This document shows positions 34,431-45,700 of a stretch of DNA of 64,000 nt, in pieces; the stretch's first letter is position 1; each line of letters begins with the position of its first letter. Made by a program: the position numbers and the translations under genes. Source of the DNA: Triticum aestivum (Eukaryota > Streptophyta > Magnoliopsida > Poales > Poaceae); assembly GCF_018294505.1 (NCBI RefSeq), contig NC_057813.1, positions 111,933,307 to 111,997,306 on the forward strand, given 5' to 3'. The notes below the pieces were generated by a model, which was not told where the DNA came from, did not search any database, and worked only from the letters and a program-made list of their open reading frames with translations.

Positions 34431-35397
34431 AATTCCATTTTAAATGTAGAAAAATCACTGGTAAATCGGCGCTTGAGCGCGATTGGTGCGCACTGTGCGC
34501 AATCAATAAAGAAAGTTTTGTTTGGGGCAACAGGGAAAGTTCTCGCTCGTTGCGGGCGAGGGGGGCACGGCTGGTTGGGACAGGACTATGCACGCCTCGT
34601 GCCGATGACGGATGGGTCCGGGCGAGGTGAGCGCCCGCGCGGCAGGGAGAGGGACGTGCGGTCCGCGGACGTGACGTCGCCGTGACTACTCGCGGAAGCG
34701 GCCGAGGAAAGCGACGGGAAAAACTTGCGGGAGGGGCCATGCAGGAAGGGGAGCCGGGAAAGCGAAGGCAGCCAGTCCCGGCGCGCGTGGACCCGGCCCA
34801 TCGTGGGCGAGGCGGGGCTCCCTCTGCCTCGTGGGGCCCGGCGCACTGGTGACGGCAGGCAGGACCGTGGAGCCGTACCACATCCTGGCGTCCCACTTGC
34901 CGCCGGACGTGCCGCGGCGCTGCGAGCAGGGAGGCAACTTGGCCGGCTGCGCCTCGAAAGCCCCGCGCCAGGCCTTGCGGGGCCTTGGATCCCGGGTGCG
35001 CCCGCGCGGGCCCGCCTGGCATTGGGCGGAGCGAGGACCCACGCGAGCCACGCGGTTGACAGTGGGTGGGGTCGGGTGGCTGAATGGCTCAACTTGGACG
35101 CGGGTGGGGGTGCCTGCTGGCCTGCAACTGGGTAGGGTGATGGGCGTGGTGGATCGGCTGGCCCCGCGGAGCAGCCACTAGGCGGTGGGCCCTGACTGCT
35201 TCATTGTGGAATTTGAGGCTGTGACCGGGTTGGGTGGCGTGTGTTTCCTAGTGGCGGAATCTTCTAGGTTTGCGTTGCGATTTGGGTCTGCGCACGTGGC
35301 TCTCGCTGCCAAGTTGGCATTCAAGATTCTGGTAGGTTCGAGCGAGGGCTGGACGTCAGTCTCACTCGGACGGCCAGAGCTCCCGGTCCTCGGGTAA
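34431..35397. other. GC-rich region between the MAPKKK gene and Harbinger sequence
   Basis: Very GC-rich. ORFs occur on both strands but none has a recognisable domain or matching codon structure, so they look like by-products of base composition. It may include the distal promoter of the MAPKKK gene. Confidence 0.4.
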
Positions 35398-35732
35398 GAG
35401 CATCTCCACCCGCGTCCCTAAAGCCAACTCCACGGCGCGACCCTATCCTATCCGCGCGCATTCATTTGGGATAAAACGGACGAACCAGACGGCCCAGCGC
35501 GTGGAAGCAAACAGACTTTTGTCCGTTTTCTGTCCGCTTTTGACCCATCCCGGCCCAAGTTTGCGTCGATTTTGAAGTGAAACGGACAGCACACGGACGG
35601 GCGGGACGCGCGTGCTTGTCCGCCCCTGGCCCGCATGTCGGTGGCACAAAGCAACCCCTCCCCCCGCGCGCCTCATTTGACGCCATTTTCCCCCAAACCC
35701 TTCCATGTCCCCCCCCCCCCCCCCCCGCGTCC

Positions 35733-37676
35733 ATGGCCGACGCCCGGCCAAATTTCGGCGGCCTGGCCGTCAACCCGCCCGGAATGGTCAAGAAGAAGAA
35801 GGCCAAGGGGCCAAGGAAGCCGCGGTCGGAGTGCACGCCGGAGGAGATCGCCAAGTTGGACACGGAATCGGCGAAGAGGAGGAACCGGAGGACGGTCGTC
35901 AAGGACAATGCCGCCGCGGCCAAGTTCGCCGGCGAGCGCGATGCGATGGAGGCCGCGTGGCGCAAGGCCGAGGTCGAGGAGAAGGAGGCCATCGTCAACA
36001 AAGTGCACGCCCTCCTCATGGTTGGCATTTGTCGTCTGGCGAGTTTCTCTGCAGCGGCCGTCGGCCCGGCGAGCACAGGCTCGTCGGTCGCCCGGCCTCG
36101 GCACTGCCAGTCCCCGATGTCGCGGACCACGCCTATGTCGCCCAGCTTTCCCCCGCCAAGGCACGACGGCCAGACCCGTTTCTCGGGGTTGCCGGACGTT
36201 GGCGTGATCGCCGTCCACCCCGCGCCCCTGGCCGTCATCGACCTCAACGTCACACCTCGGTCCAGCAGCAGCGGTCGCCCGTCCGTCGAGATGCAAAGAA
36301 AGCAAGCACGGCCGGCATTTACGGGCACCATGTCGTCCCCCTGCATTTATTCGACGGATTGCCAACACCAACGCCACCGGTCGACGACCCCTTCTACAAC
36401 CAGTTCATGGAGGATGTGATCTACGACGGTGGGCATGGCCCTGTCTACGATCCCGAGGAGACCCAAAGTCAGGATGGCCGCGCCCAGTACGTTGCCATGA
36501 AAGAGGGCGACGACCATGCTGACTACGACCATGGTGACTCGTGGCATGAAGACGATGACATCTATTGCGAAGGTGATGGTGATGAAGAAGAAGAAGGCAA
36601 TGACATTGATATTAGTGGCGAGCCATTGTTCATCGACGAGCTCACCCAAAGAGTAGAAGCACAAAAGAGGAGGAAGAGCATTCGCGCGGGTTCATATACA
36701 CAAGAGGAGGACAAGTTGATTTGCCAATGTTGGATGGAGATTAGCCATCCGAGGATGGGCGTGCAACAAAAGGGCCTAGTTTTTTGGACGAGAGTCCACA
36801 AAACTTTCCATGAAAGGAAGATGTTTGAGCCCCACCAAATTACAAGCAACTGTGGCATCACCTCGATTCAAAAAAGGTGGTTGTTCATCCAACAAGAATG
36901 CAACAAGTATTGCACCGCATTTGAGAGCGTTGAAGCACAGCCCGTGAGTGGTCTCGGCGTTGGGGACATGGTATGTTCTCCTCATCCTAGTCCTTTCCTT
37001 GCTACGGCCATGAGACTTCGGCCTTGTATATGTTTGCATGTCCATTTCTTGTTGATCATGTGGTGTAGGCATTTCAATCTTTGGAAGCATTCAAGGCCCT
37101 ACACAATGATAAGCATTCACTCTTACGCATTGTTGGACGATCACCAACAATTGCCCTAAGTTCAAGGATCAATACCGTGAACTTCAAAGGAAGAGAGGCA
37201 AGAAGACGGCCAAGTTCGCCAGAGGTGGAGATGGCGAGGCGTTGAAGAGGCCGAGGGGCAAGACCAACTCCAAGGTGGACGACATACATGATGCCTCATC
37301 CATGGCCTTGCATGAGACTTTGCATGGCATGATGTCTCAAAAGGATGTGAGGGATGAGAAGAAGCAGCAAAGCAAGGACGAGCAAATGAAGCAATACCTA
37401 GAGCTTCAAAGGAAGAAGCTTGAGATGGAGGAGGCGGCCAAGAAGAGGAAGATCGACATGGAGGAGACGTCCCGGCAAAGGCAACTCGACATCGATCCCG
37501 CCAATGTCAAGGCCAGGCAGGGGCAGCTCGACATCGAGGCCACCAATGCCGCAACCAAAGCAAAGGAGGTGGCCCTTGCGATCATGAGCGTGGACTTGAC
37601 CAAGATGAGCAAGAAGACGAGGAGCTGGTTCGAGGCCAGGCAGAAGGAGATGTTCGACGCTGATGGCCTGAACTAG
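35733..37676 (+). pseudogene. Harbinger ORF1: Myb/SANT-like with NAM-associated C-terminus
   Basis: The start MADARPNFGG at 35733 is followed by a basic N-terminus, a frameshift near 36010, an acidic stretch (GDGDEEEEGNDIDI) and a trihelix/Myb-like DNA-binding region (SYTQEEDKLICQCWMEI, FWTRVHKTFHER, SIQKRWLFIQQECNKY). An intron fits at 36971-37068 (GT/AG). After another small shift comes FKDQYRELQRKRGKK and a coiled-coil, lysine/glutamate-rich C-terminus like the NAM-associated domain, ending TAG at 37674-37676. In PIF/Harbinger elements this protein helps transposase import and DNA binding. Two frameshifts make it inactive. Confidence 0.78.
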
Positions 37677-38449
37677 GTCGTCCAATCGGTCGTGGCTATT
37701 CTTTTTGGAGGCTAGCATGGGTGCCGCCCGCTAGGCCGCTGGCTGTGTGCCGGCGAGAAACAAATTCATTTTGGAGGCTGTCTGTGTTGCCGACGAACAA
37801 AACTATTCATTTTTGGAGGCTGGCTGTGTTGACAGCCACTGGCTGTGTTGCCGGCGAGGACGTGTAGGTCGTTGGCTCTGTTGCCGGCGTGAGCTAGGGC
37901 CGCTGGTATTTGAAACGTTGTTCTCTTTTTAATATGGAGGCGGACAAGATGGGGCCAAAGGGTGCGGCCGTGCGCTGGGCGCACGACCACCGCATCCCAG
38001 GACAGGCCTAGACACGACCCCATCACCCTACCCAAATAGACAGAATTCGGGCAAAGCGGACATCCGTTTGGGTCACACGGTGGAGTTGACCTAACAGGCC
38101 CCAGGGCGCCTTTTTTTCGTGCCAGCGCCGAAAAAAACCCAGTCGTGCCCCCAAGACGCCGAAATCCGCCGGCTCGGCCCATTTTTGGGCCCGGCGATCC
38201 CAGGCCGAACCCAATGCGCTGGGGGGTACTTGGGGGCTCCGACGGAAGGGAAAAACACTCCTGGGCTACACTGTCATGCGAAAAGTCAAGGCAATCGTCC
38301 AGATTCGTCCACCACCCCCGCGCGCTCGGCCACTACCCTGCTGATCCCGACGCCGCCCGCCACCCAGCACCACTAGATAGGTCATTCCCCGCCGGAAAAG
38401 AGAGAAGGTTTCGCCGCGGCAACCTCTTCACCACCTTCCAGGCGAGTTT

Positions 38450-39812
38450 TCCGGTGCTCCGGCCACGCAGGGTGGTATATCGGCGGCTGCGCGCCCACCA
38501 CGCCCGCCAGGTGTTCGGCGGTTTGCCTGCTCAGACGACGAGGAGACGCTCACGGCGTTGTTGGAGGAGGAAGCCGATGCCGACGTGCAGGAGGAGGAGC
38601 ATCTCATGGTCCTCGCCGGCTTTCTCACAAGCAATGAGAAGCCGCGGCAAGGTGGCTCGGCGTTAGGGCGGCTGAAAGCAAAGAACCGGCATCGTCTGGA
38701 AGGCTGTTGCATGCTCTACTCCAACTACTTCGCCGAAGCTCCATTGCACGATGACAAAGTTTTTTGGCACCGTTATCGAATGAGCCGAAAGCTTTTCCTC
38801 ATGATTGTGAATTCCATCCGGGAGTTCGACAGCTACTTCAAATGGAAGAAGGATTGCACCGGCACACTTGGATTCACCTCAATCCAGAAGTGCACGACAG
38901 TTATGCGGATGCTTGCATACGGAGCTCCCGGTGATTCACTTGACGACTATGGGCGCATGGCCGAGTCCACGACCATTGAGTGTTTCTACAAGTTATGAAG
39001 AGCAGTCGTGGCAGTGTTTGGACCACAATACTTGCGATCACCCAATGCTGAAGACACTGCTCGGATCCTAGCACATAATGCAGCAAGAGGATTTCCTAGG
39101 ATGCTTGGAAGCATCGACTGCATGCATTGGAAATGGAAGAACTGTCCATTTGCTTGGTAGGGGATGTACAAAGGCGCCAAAGGCGGTTGCAGTGTGGTAC
39201 TTGTGGCAGTGGCCACACAAGATCTCTCGGCTTGGCACCCTTATTTGGTATGCCAGGAACTCACAATAACATCAACATGCTGCAATGCTCCCCTGTCTTT
39301 GCCAAGCTTGTTGAAGGTCACTCTCCTCCAGTGAACTTCGAGGTCAATGGGCGGCACTACAACAAGGGGTACTACCTAGGTGATGGCATCTATCCAAGAT
39401 GGTCTACATTTGTGAAGACTATCTCAAACCCTGTGCCAGGGGGCAAGAAGTCCCACTTTGCGAAGGTTCAGGAGGCTTGCAGGAAGGATGTCGAGTGGGC
39501 ATTTGGTGTGCTCCAATCTTGATTTGTTGTTGTCCGATACCCTGCTCAGACTTGGTCGAAAGATCAAATGTGGGAGATCATGACTTGTTGTGTCATCTTG
39601 CGCAACATGATCATTGAGAGCGAGGAGGAAGAGCCAGTGTTTGGCACTGAACCATATTATAGGCAAGGTCCTCTTGGGCAAGTTGATCACCAACTACCGG
39701 CAACCTGGAGTGCCTTCCTCAATATGCGTCAAGAGATCCGATACCCACAGGTGCATCAACAACTGCAGTAGCATCTGGTGGAGCACCTATGGAGGCTCAA
39801 GGGCAACGCCTA
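38450..39812 (+). pseudogene. Harbinger ORF2: DDE transposase, broken
   Basis: Reading order: an acidic N-terminus (SDDEETLTALLEEEADADV), a helix-turn-helix-like RHRLEGCCMLYSNYF and FWHRYRMSRKLFLMIV, then stop TGA at 38996-38998 where CGA is expected. Next comes [18 protein letters not shown] (first catalytic Asp) with a TAG at 39158-39160, and a frameshift near 39230. Then GTHNNINML, where relatives have GTHNDINVL, so the second catalytic Asp is Asn (39268-39270), and [11 protein letters not shown] (catalytic Glu), another TGA and a C-terminal part to about 39812. It would cut and paste at TWA sites. It has three stops, one shift and a lost catalytic residue. Confidence 0.85.
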
Positions 39813-40011
39813 GCTCGACGTGTGATGAAATATGAGTTTTTATTTGTTGAGCTATATAACTTGTATTGAATTATTTGTGTTGAACTTTTTGATTTCTACA
39901 GATTTTCGATGATGAACTATGTCATAAAAAATTACTTGTGTTGAATTTGCGCCGAACCACGGCGAATATGGGCCGATTTGCGCCGATATCGGGCAGATTT
40001 TTTGCCGAAAC

Positions 40012-41780
40012 TGTTGGAGAACGTAGCATTCAATTTAAAAAAATTCCTATGCTCACGCAAGATCTATCTAGGAGATGCATAGCAATGAGAGGGGGAGAGT
40101 GTGCCTACGTACCCTCGTAGACCAAAAGCGGAAGTGTTTGCCAATGCGGTTGATGTGTTCGAACTTCTTCTCGTTCTGACCAATCAAGTACCGAACATAC
40201 GGCACCTCCGAGTTTTGCACATGTTCAGGTCGATGATGTCCCTCGAACTCTTGATCCAGCAGAGTGTCGAGGAAGAATATGAGTTCCGTCAGCACGACGG
40301 CGTGGTGACGGAGTTGGTGAATTTATCCGCGTAGGGCTTCTCCTAAGCACTACGTGAATATGACCGAAGGCATAAACTGTGGAGGGGGGCGCCGCACACG
40401 GCTAACAATCGTTGGTTGTGTGTTCTAGGCGCCCCCTCCCCACATATATTTAGGTGGGAGGGGAGGAGAGGTAGCCAAGGGGCGCCCCAAGTAGGATCTG
40501 AATCCTACTTGGGGTTTCCCAAGTGGCGCCCCCCTTACCTTGTATAAACAAGGGGGAAGGAAAGAGGAGGGGAGAGGGAAGGAAGGGGGAGTCCTACTCC
40601 ACACTTTCCTTGCCCCCCTCTTTCCTTCACCTCCTCATAGGGCTGGCATGTATAGGGGCGCACCAGCCCCTTGTGGGAAGGTATGTTCCCTCTCTTGGCC
40701 CATAAGGCCCATATCTTTGTCGGGGGTGCCCGAAACTCCTTTCGAGTGACCCGATAAGTACCCGGTACCCTCCGGAACACTTTCGGTGTCCGAATACCAT
40801 CATCATATATATCAATCTTTACCTCTCGACCATTCCGAGACTCCTCATCATGTCTGTGATCTCATTTGGGACTCCGAATAACATTTGGTCACCAAATCAC
40901 ATAACTCATATAATATAATGTCATCATCGAACGTTAAGCGTGCGGACCCTATGGGTTCGAGAACTATGTAGACATGGCAGAGACACCTCTCTGGTCAATA
41001 AAAAATAGCAAAACCTGGATGTGCATATTGGCTCCCACATATTCTACAAAGATCTTTATCAGTCGAACTATTATGAAAACATATGTTATTCCCTTTGTCA
41101 TCGGTATGTTACTTGCCCGAGGTTCGATCGTCTGTATCTTCATACCCTAGTTCAATCTCGTTACTGGCAAGTCTCTTTACTCGTTCTGTAATACATCATT
41201 CTGCAACTAACTCATTAGTCACTTTGCTTGCAAGGCTTCGTATGATGTGTATTACCGAGAGGGCCCAGAGATACCTCTCCGATACTCGGAGTGACAAATC
41301 CTAATATCGATCTATGCCAACCAAAAAAACACCTTCGGAGATACCTTTAGAGCATCTTTATGATCGCCCAGTTATGTTGTGACGTTTGATAGCACACAAG
41401 GCATTCCTCCGGTATCCAGGAGTTGCATAATCTCATAGTCGAAGGAATATGTATTTGACATGAAGAAAGCAATATCAATAAAACTGAACGATCATTATGC
41501 TAAGCTAACGGATGGGTCTTGTCCATCATATCATTCTCCTAATGATGTGATCTCGTTCATCAAATGACAACACATGTCTATGGTTAGGAAACTTAACCAT
41601 CTTTGATTAACGAGCTAGTCTAGTAGAGGCTTACTAGGGACACAGTGTTTTGTCTATGTATCCACACATGTATCAAGTTTTCGGTTAATACAATTCTAGC
41701 ATGAATAATAAACATTTATCATGAAATAAGGAAATATAAAATAACAACTTTATTATTGCCTCTAGGGTATATTTCCTTCA
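40012..41780 (-). repeat. Angela/BARE1-type copia 3' LTR (1769 bp)
   Basis: The plus-strand left edge TGTTGGAGAACGTAGC is the complement of the typical Angela/BARE1 LTR end. The right edge ...ATATTTCCTTCA is the complement of the LTR start TGAAGGAAATAT, followed by the purine tract GTGGGAGAC (minus strand). Size and ends fit this abundant Triticeae family. It cuts off the right end of the Harbinger sequence. Confidence 0.88.
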
Positions 41781-42738
41781 GTCTCCCACTTGCACTAGAG
41801 TCAATAATCTAGTTCACATTGCCATGTGATTTAACACCAATAGTTCACATCGTCATGTGATTAACACCCATAGTTCACATCGCCATGTGACCAACACCCA
41901 AAGGGTTTACTGGAGTCAATAATCTAGTTCACATCGCCATGTGAGTTAACACCAATAGTTCACATCGTCATGTGATTAACACCCATAGTTCACATCGCCA
42001 TGTGACCAACACCCAAAGGGTTTACTAGAGTCAATAATCTAGTTCACATCACCATGTGATTAACACCCAAAGAGTACTAAGGTGTGATCATGTTTTGCTT
42101 GTGAGAGAAGTTTAGTCAACGGGTCTGCCACATTCAGATCCGTATGTATTTTGCAAATTTCCATGTCTACAATGCTCTGCATGGATCTACTCTAGCTAAT
42201 TACTCCCACGTTCAATATGTATCTAGATTGAGACTTAGAGTCATCTAGATCAGTGTCAAAGCTTGCATCGATGCAACTCTTTATGACGAACTCTGTATCA
42301 CCTCTCCATAACCGAGAAATATTACCTTAGTCCTCTTTAAGGTAACTAAGGATAATTTTGACCGATGTCAAGTGATCTACTCCTGGATCACTATTGTACC
42401 CCCTTGCCAAACTCATGGCAAAGTACACAACATGTTTGGTACACAACATGGCATACTTTATAGAACCTATGGCGGAGGCATAGGGAATCACTTTCATTCT
42501 CTCTTTATCTTCTGTCGTGGTCGGATTTTGAGTCTGTACTCAACTTCACACCTTACAATGCAGGCAAGAAGTCCTTCTTTGACTGATCCATTTTGAACTC
42601 CTTCAAAATCTTGTCAAGGTATGTACTCATTGAAAATCTTATCAAGCGTCTTGATCGATCTCTATAGATCTTGATGCCCAATATGTAAGCAGCTTTACCG
42701 AGATCTTTCATTGAAAAATTCTTATTCAAGTATCCTTT
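41781..42738 (-). pseudogene. Angela/BARE1-type pol end (RT/RNase H) and pre-LTR region
   Basis: Minus-strand codons at 42756-42553 give a Ty1/copia RT segment (KGYLNKNFSMKDLGKAAYIL, then IKIYRDRS). Decayed RNase H codons follow toward 42100. Next to the LTR, 41797-42030 holds two tandem copies plus part of a third of a 115-bp unit (TAGTTCACATCGCCATGTGA). The 5' side is cut at 42739 by the CACTA tip. Confidence 0.82.
41797..42070. repeat. 115-bp tandem repeat in copia pre-LTR region
   Basis: Units start at 41797, 41912 and 42027 (the last partial). Each begins with AGAGTCAATAATCTAGTTC or a one-base variant and contains several CACATCG-CATGTGA palindromes. Confidence 0.8.
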
Positions 42739-45700
42739 CACTACAAAAAAAGACACAACCGTGACATTTTGGGCCGAACGAAATTTTTTTCTGCATACTT
42801 ATGACACTTCTATGACGATAATTGTGACAAAACCCGGTATCATCATAGATGTGGTGGGCTCCTACTTCTATGACAAAAAATCATGACAGAAAATGGGCTT
42901 TTTGTCCTGGGCGGGCCAGAGACGCAGCTGCATGACATTCTTTGGGCCATCCATGACGGAAAAAAACGTGGTAGAAGCGAGGGCGAGGAAAATATCAGGG
43001 CGTTCCCGGTTACGGTGGGTGTTCCGGGCCGAGCGATGCATGGAGGTTTGCACGTTTCTCTCGTACACGCACGCGCGTGGGTGCAAGGCGTTGGGCTCTA
43101 ACTGAACCCGAGTGAGGCGTTCGCCTACTGAACCCGAGCGATTGCACTACAGGCTACGTGTTACTGAACCCGAGCGATTGATCGATGGCTGTTAACTGAA
43201 CCCGATTGAGTGATTCCTTCGCTACTGCAGCTAACTGCAGTTGATCGTTGCCGCCTCTGGATGAACAGTGAGCGTTGCTAGGGGTGGTTTGGATGAACAG
43301 TTCCCAGTGGGGGTGGATGAACAGGACCCTGTGGTGTTGCCTCTGGATGAACAGGACCCCGATCGATCGAGCCAGTTGGGGTTGGATGAACAGGACCCGT
43401 GGAGGGCTGGATGAACAGGACGACCCCGTGGAGGGCTAGATGAACAGTAGATGGTGGAGGGCTGGATGAACAATAACCCGTGGAGGGGTGGTTGAACAGG
43501 AGCCCGTGGAGAGGGCTGGTTGAACAGTAGCCGGTGGAGTAGCGCGCGGTGGAGGCTGGATGAACAGGAGCCCGTGGATGAACAATCACAGGTGGAGGCT
43601 GGAGGAGGTCGACGGTGGATGAACAGTAGCCCATGGAGGCTGGAGGAGGTCGACGGTGGAGATGAATAGTATCTCGTGGAGTCCCGTTTTGTGGTACACC
43701 ACACCCCTCCCGATGAACATGACCCCCGTTTTGACCGTAGCGCTACAACACAAGTCCATTTCCTCCGTTTTGTGGTATGCCACACCCCTCCCGATCAATA
43801 GGACCCTGTTTCGACCGTATGAGGTCCAACACAAGTCCGTTTCCTCTGTTTTGCGGTACGTCAGATCCCTCCCGGTGAACAGGATCCCGTTTTGAACATG
43901 GTCGGTCGAAGACAAGGCTGTTTCCTTCGTTGTGCGGTACGCCAGGCCTCGTTTCCATCGGCTGTTCCGTCCAAGCCGGTTGGCTCCCACGCGTTCCGTT
44001 GCCTCCCGATGAACACGACGCATTCGTTGCCTCCCCATGAACACGACAACGACGCAGTTTCTCCGTTCCGACCTAGCCATGTACACGAGCCCTGGCCATA
44101 CGTATGCGCGAGTAGGCGCTCGAGACCCCGCCCGTATGTACGTATGTGGCCGTATTTACTTTCTTGCACCCTGGCCAATGTACGTACGCGTACATGCTAC
44201 GTGCGCGCCTCTACTATAACACGTGCGCGCCTCTACATCGACCAATATGTACGTACATGTTTGCGACCAGAAAGACAATGGTACGTATGCTTCGACCAGG
44301 TGGGTCCCGACTGTCACGCACTTCCTTGTGTGCGAAGATGTAGCTGGTGGGTCCCAGCAGTCAGGGGGGCGAATCTTTTTTTGCCCGGACGCACTTCCTT
44401 ACGTGCGAAGATGTAGCTGGTGGGTCCCAGCAGTCAGGGGGAAACTTTTTTTCATGAAATACGGTTACCCGTCTGGTGGGTCCCTGCTGTCAGATGGAGG
44501 AATCATTATTTTCTTCGTAATAAGGAGAAACTTCCTTGCTGCGGCCGTGGACCCAGCTGTTAGCCTCTCCACGTACAATACTCTTCCGATGGAAGTCGGT
44601 CATTGACCATAATGACCACGCCGTGCCGAGAGCACCAAGGCGGTGGACGACGGCGAGGCCTAGGAAGGGGACGACACGGAGCCGGGGAAGACGCGGTAGT
44701 GGATGCCCACGCGGAGAGGAGTACGAGGGTTCACTGCTTCGGCTGTAGTGTGAGGCTGCCGTCGCCGCAGAATAACAGGGGGTGTTGGTGAGTAGAGGGA
44801 TGGCCGGGCCAGCGGTGGGAGTAGTAGGGGGCGGTGAGGCCTCCGCGGCATCACAGTCGGCCACGGGAGGCAGGACCACGCGGCACGACCGGCGCTAGTT
44901 TGGGCAGCTGGAGCAAGAAGACCAGAGGGTGGAGAAGCACTACGACTGTTGGATGGATATCATACGGTCACTGGAGCTAGAATCATTCATATTGACTAAG
45001 TTGACAAAGCCCTCCGTCCCTGTCAACTTAGTAGGCCCACAAGTCAGCCTCCCACCAAGGTGGGTCCCAACTAGCAGGGGGAGTATTCATTTTATTGTGC
45101 ATAATAAGGAGGCACTTCTGGTGGGTCCGAGCTGATAGCGGGGGGAACATTTTTTCGCGAAATACGGTCGCCCGTCCGGTGGGTCCCAACAGTCAGGGAG
45201 GAAACATTTTTTTTGCAAAATATGGTGGCCCGTCCGATGGGTCCCTGCTGTCAGGTGGAGGAATAATTATTTTGCGCGTAATAAGGAGGCACTTCCTTGC
45301 AACTGCCATGGACCCAACTGTCAGCCTCTCCACATATAGTACTCTTCTGATGGAAGTCGGCTGTTGACCACATTGACCACGCCGTGCCGAGAGCACCATA
45401 GCGGTGGACGATGGCGAGGCCTGGGAAGGGGACGACACGGAGCCGGGGAAGACGCGGCAGTGGAAGCCCGCGCGGAGAGGAGTATGAGGGTTCACTGGTT
45501 CGGCTGCGGTGTGAGGCTGCCGTCGCCGCAGAATAACAGGGGGTGTGGGTGAGTAGAGGGATGCCCTGGCCAGCAGTGGGAGTAGTAGGGGGAGGTGAGG
45601 CCTGCGCGGCAGCACAACCGGCCACAGGAGGCGGGAGTAGGCGGTCCCGCCGGTGCTGGATTTGGCGGCTGGAGCAAGAAGATCAGAGATTGAAGAAACA

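Larger units (their letters stand above)
35398..40011 (+). mobile_element. PIF/Harbinger transposon sequence (ORF1 + ORF2)
   Basis: The left end AGAGCATCTCCACC follows TA, as in grass Harbinger elements with TWA target sites. ORF1 (Myb-like) is followed by the transposase ORF2 on the same strand, the usual order. The right end is cut at 40012 by a copia LTR. An internal inverted match (38070-38095 complement to about 35421-35450, around CAACTCCAC) suggests the stretch may be two adjacent Harbinger elements meeting near 38098. Confidence 0.75.

Noticed and set aside
33593..34432. Plus-strand ORF of 279 codons
   Set aside because: Antisense to exon 1 of the MAPKKK gene. The sequence is GC-rich and arginine/leucine-rich without domains.
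34586..35181. Several overlapping GC-rich ORFs on both strands
   Set aside because: They overlap on both strands with no domain, start context or conservation visible. Base composition explains them.
35573..36377. Alternative long frames on both strands over Harbinger ORF1
   Set aside because: Only the lysine-rich frame from 35733 and the frame leading to SYTQEEDKLICQCW show family features. The others are shadows.
43231..43785. Minus-strand ORF of 184 codons with serine/proline repeats
   Set aside because: It is the GGATGAACAG array of the CACTA end read as protein. The frame is not kept in the second copy.
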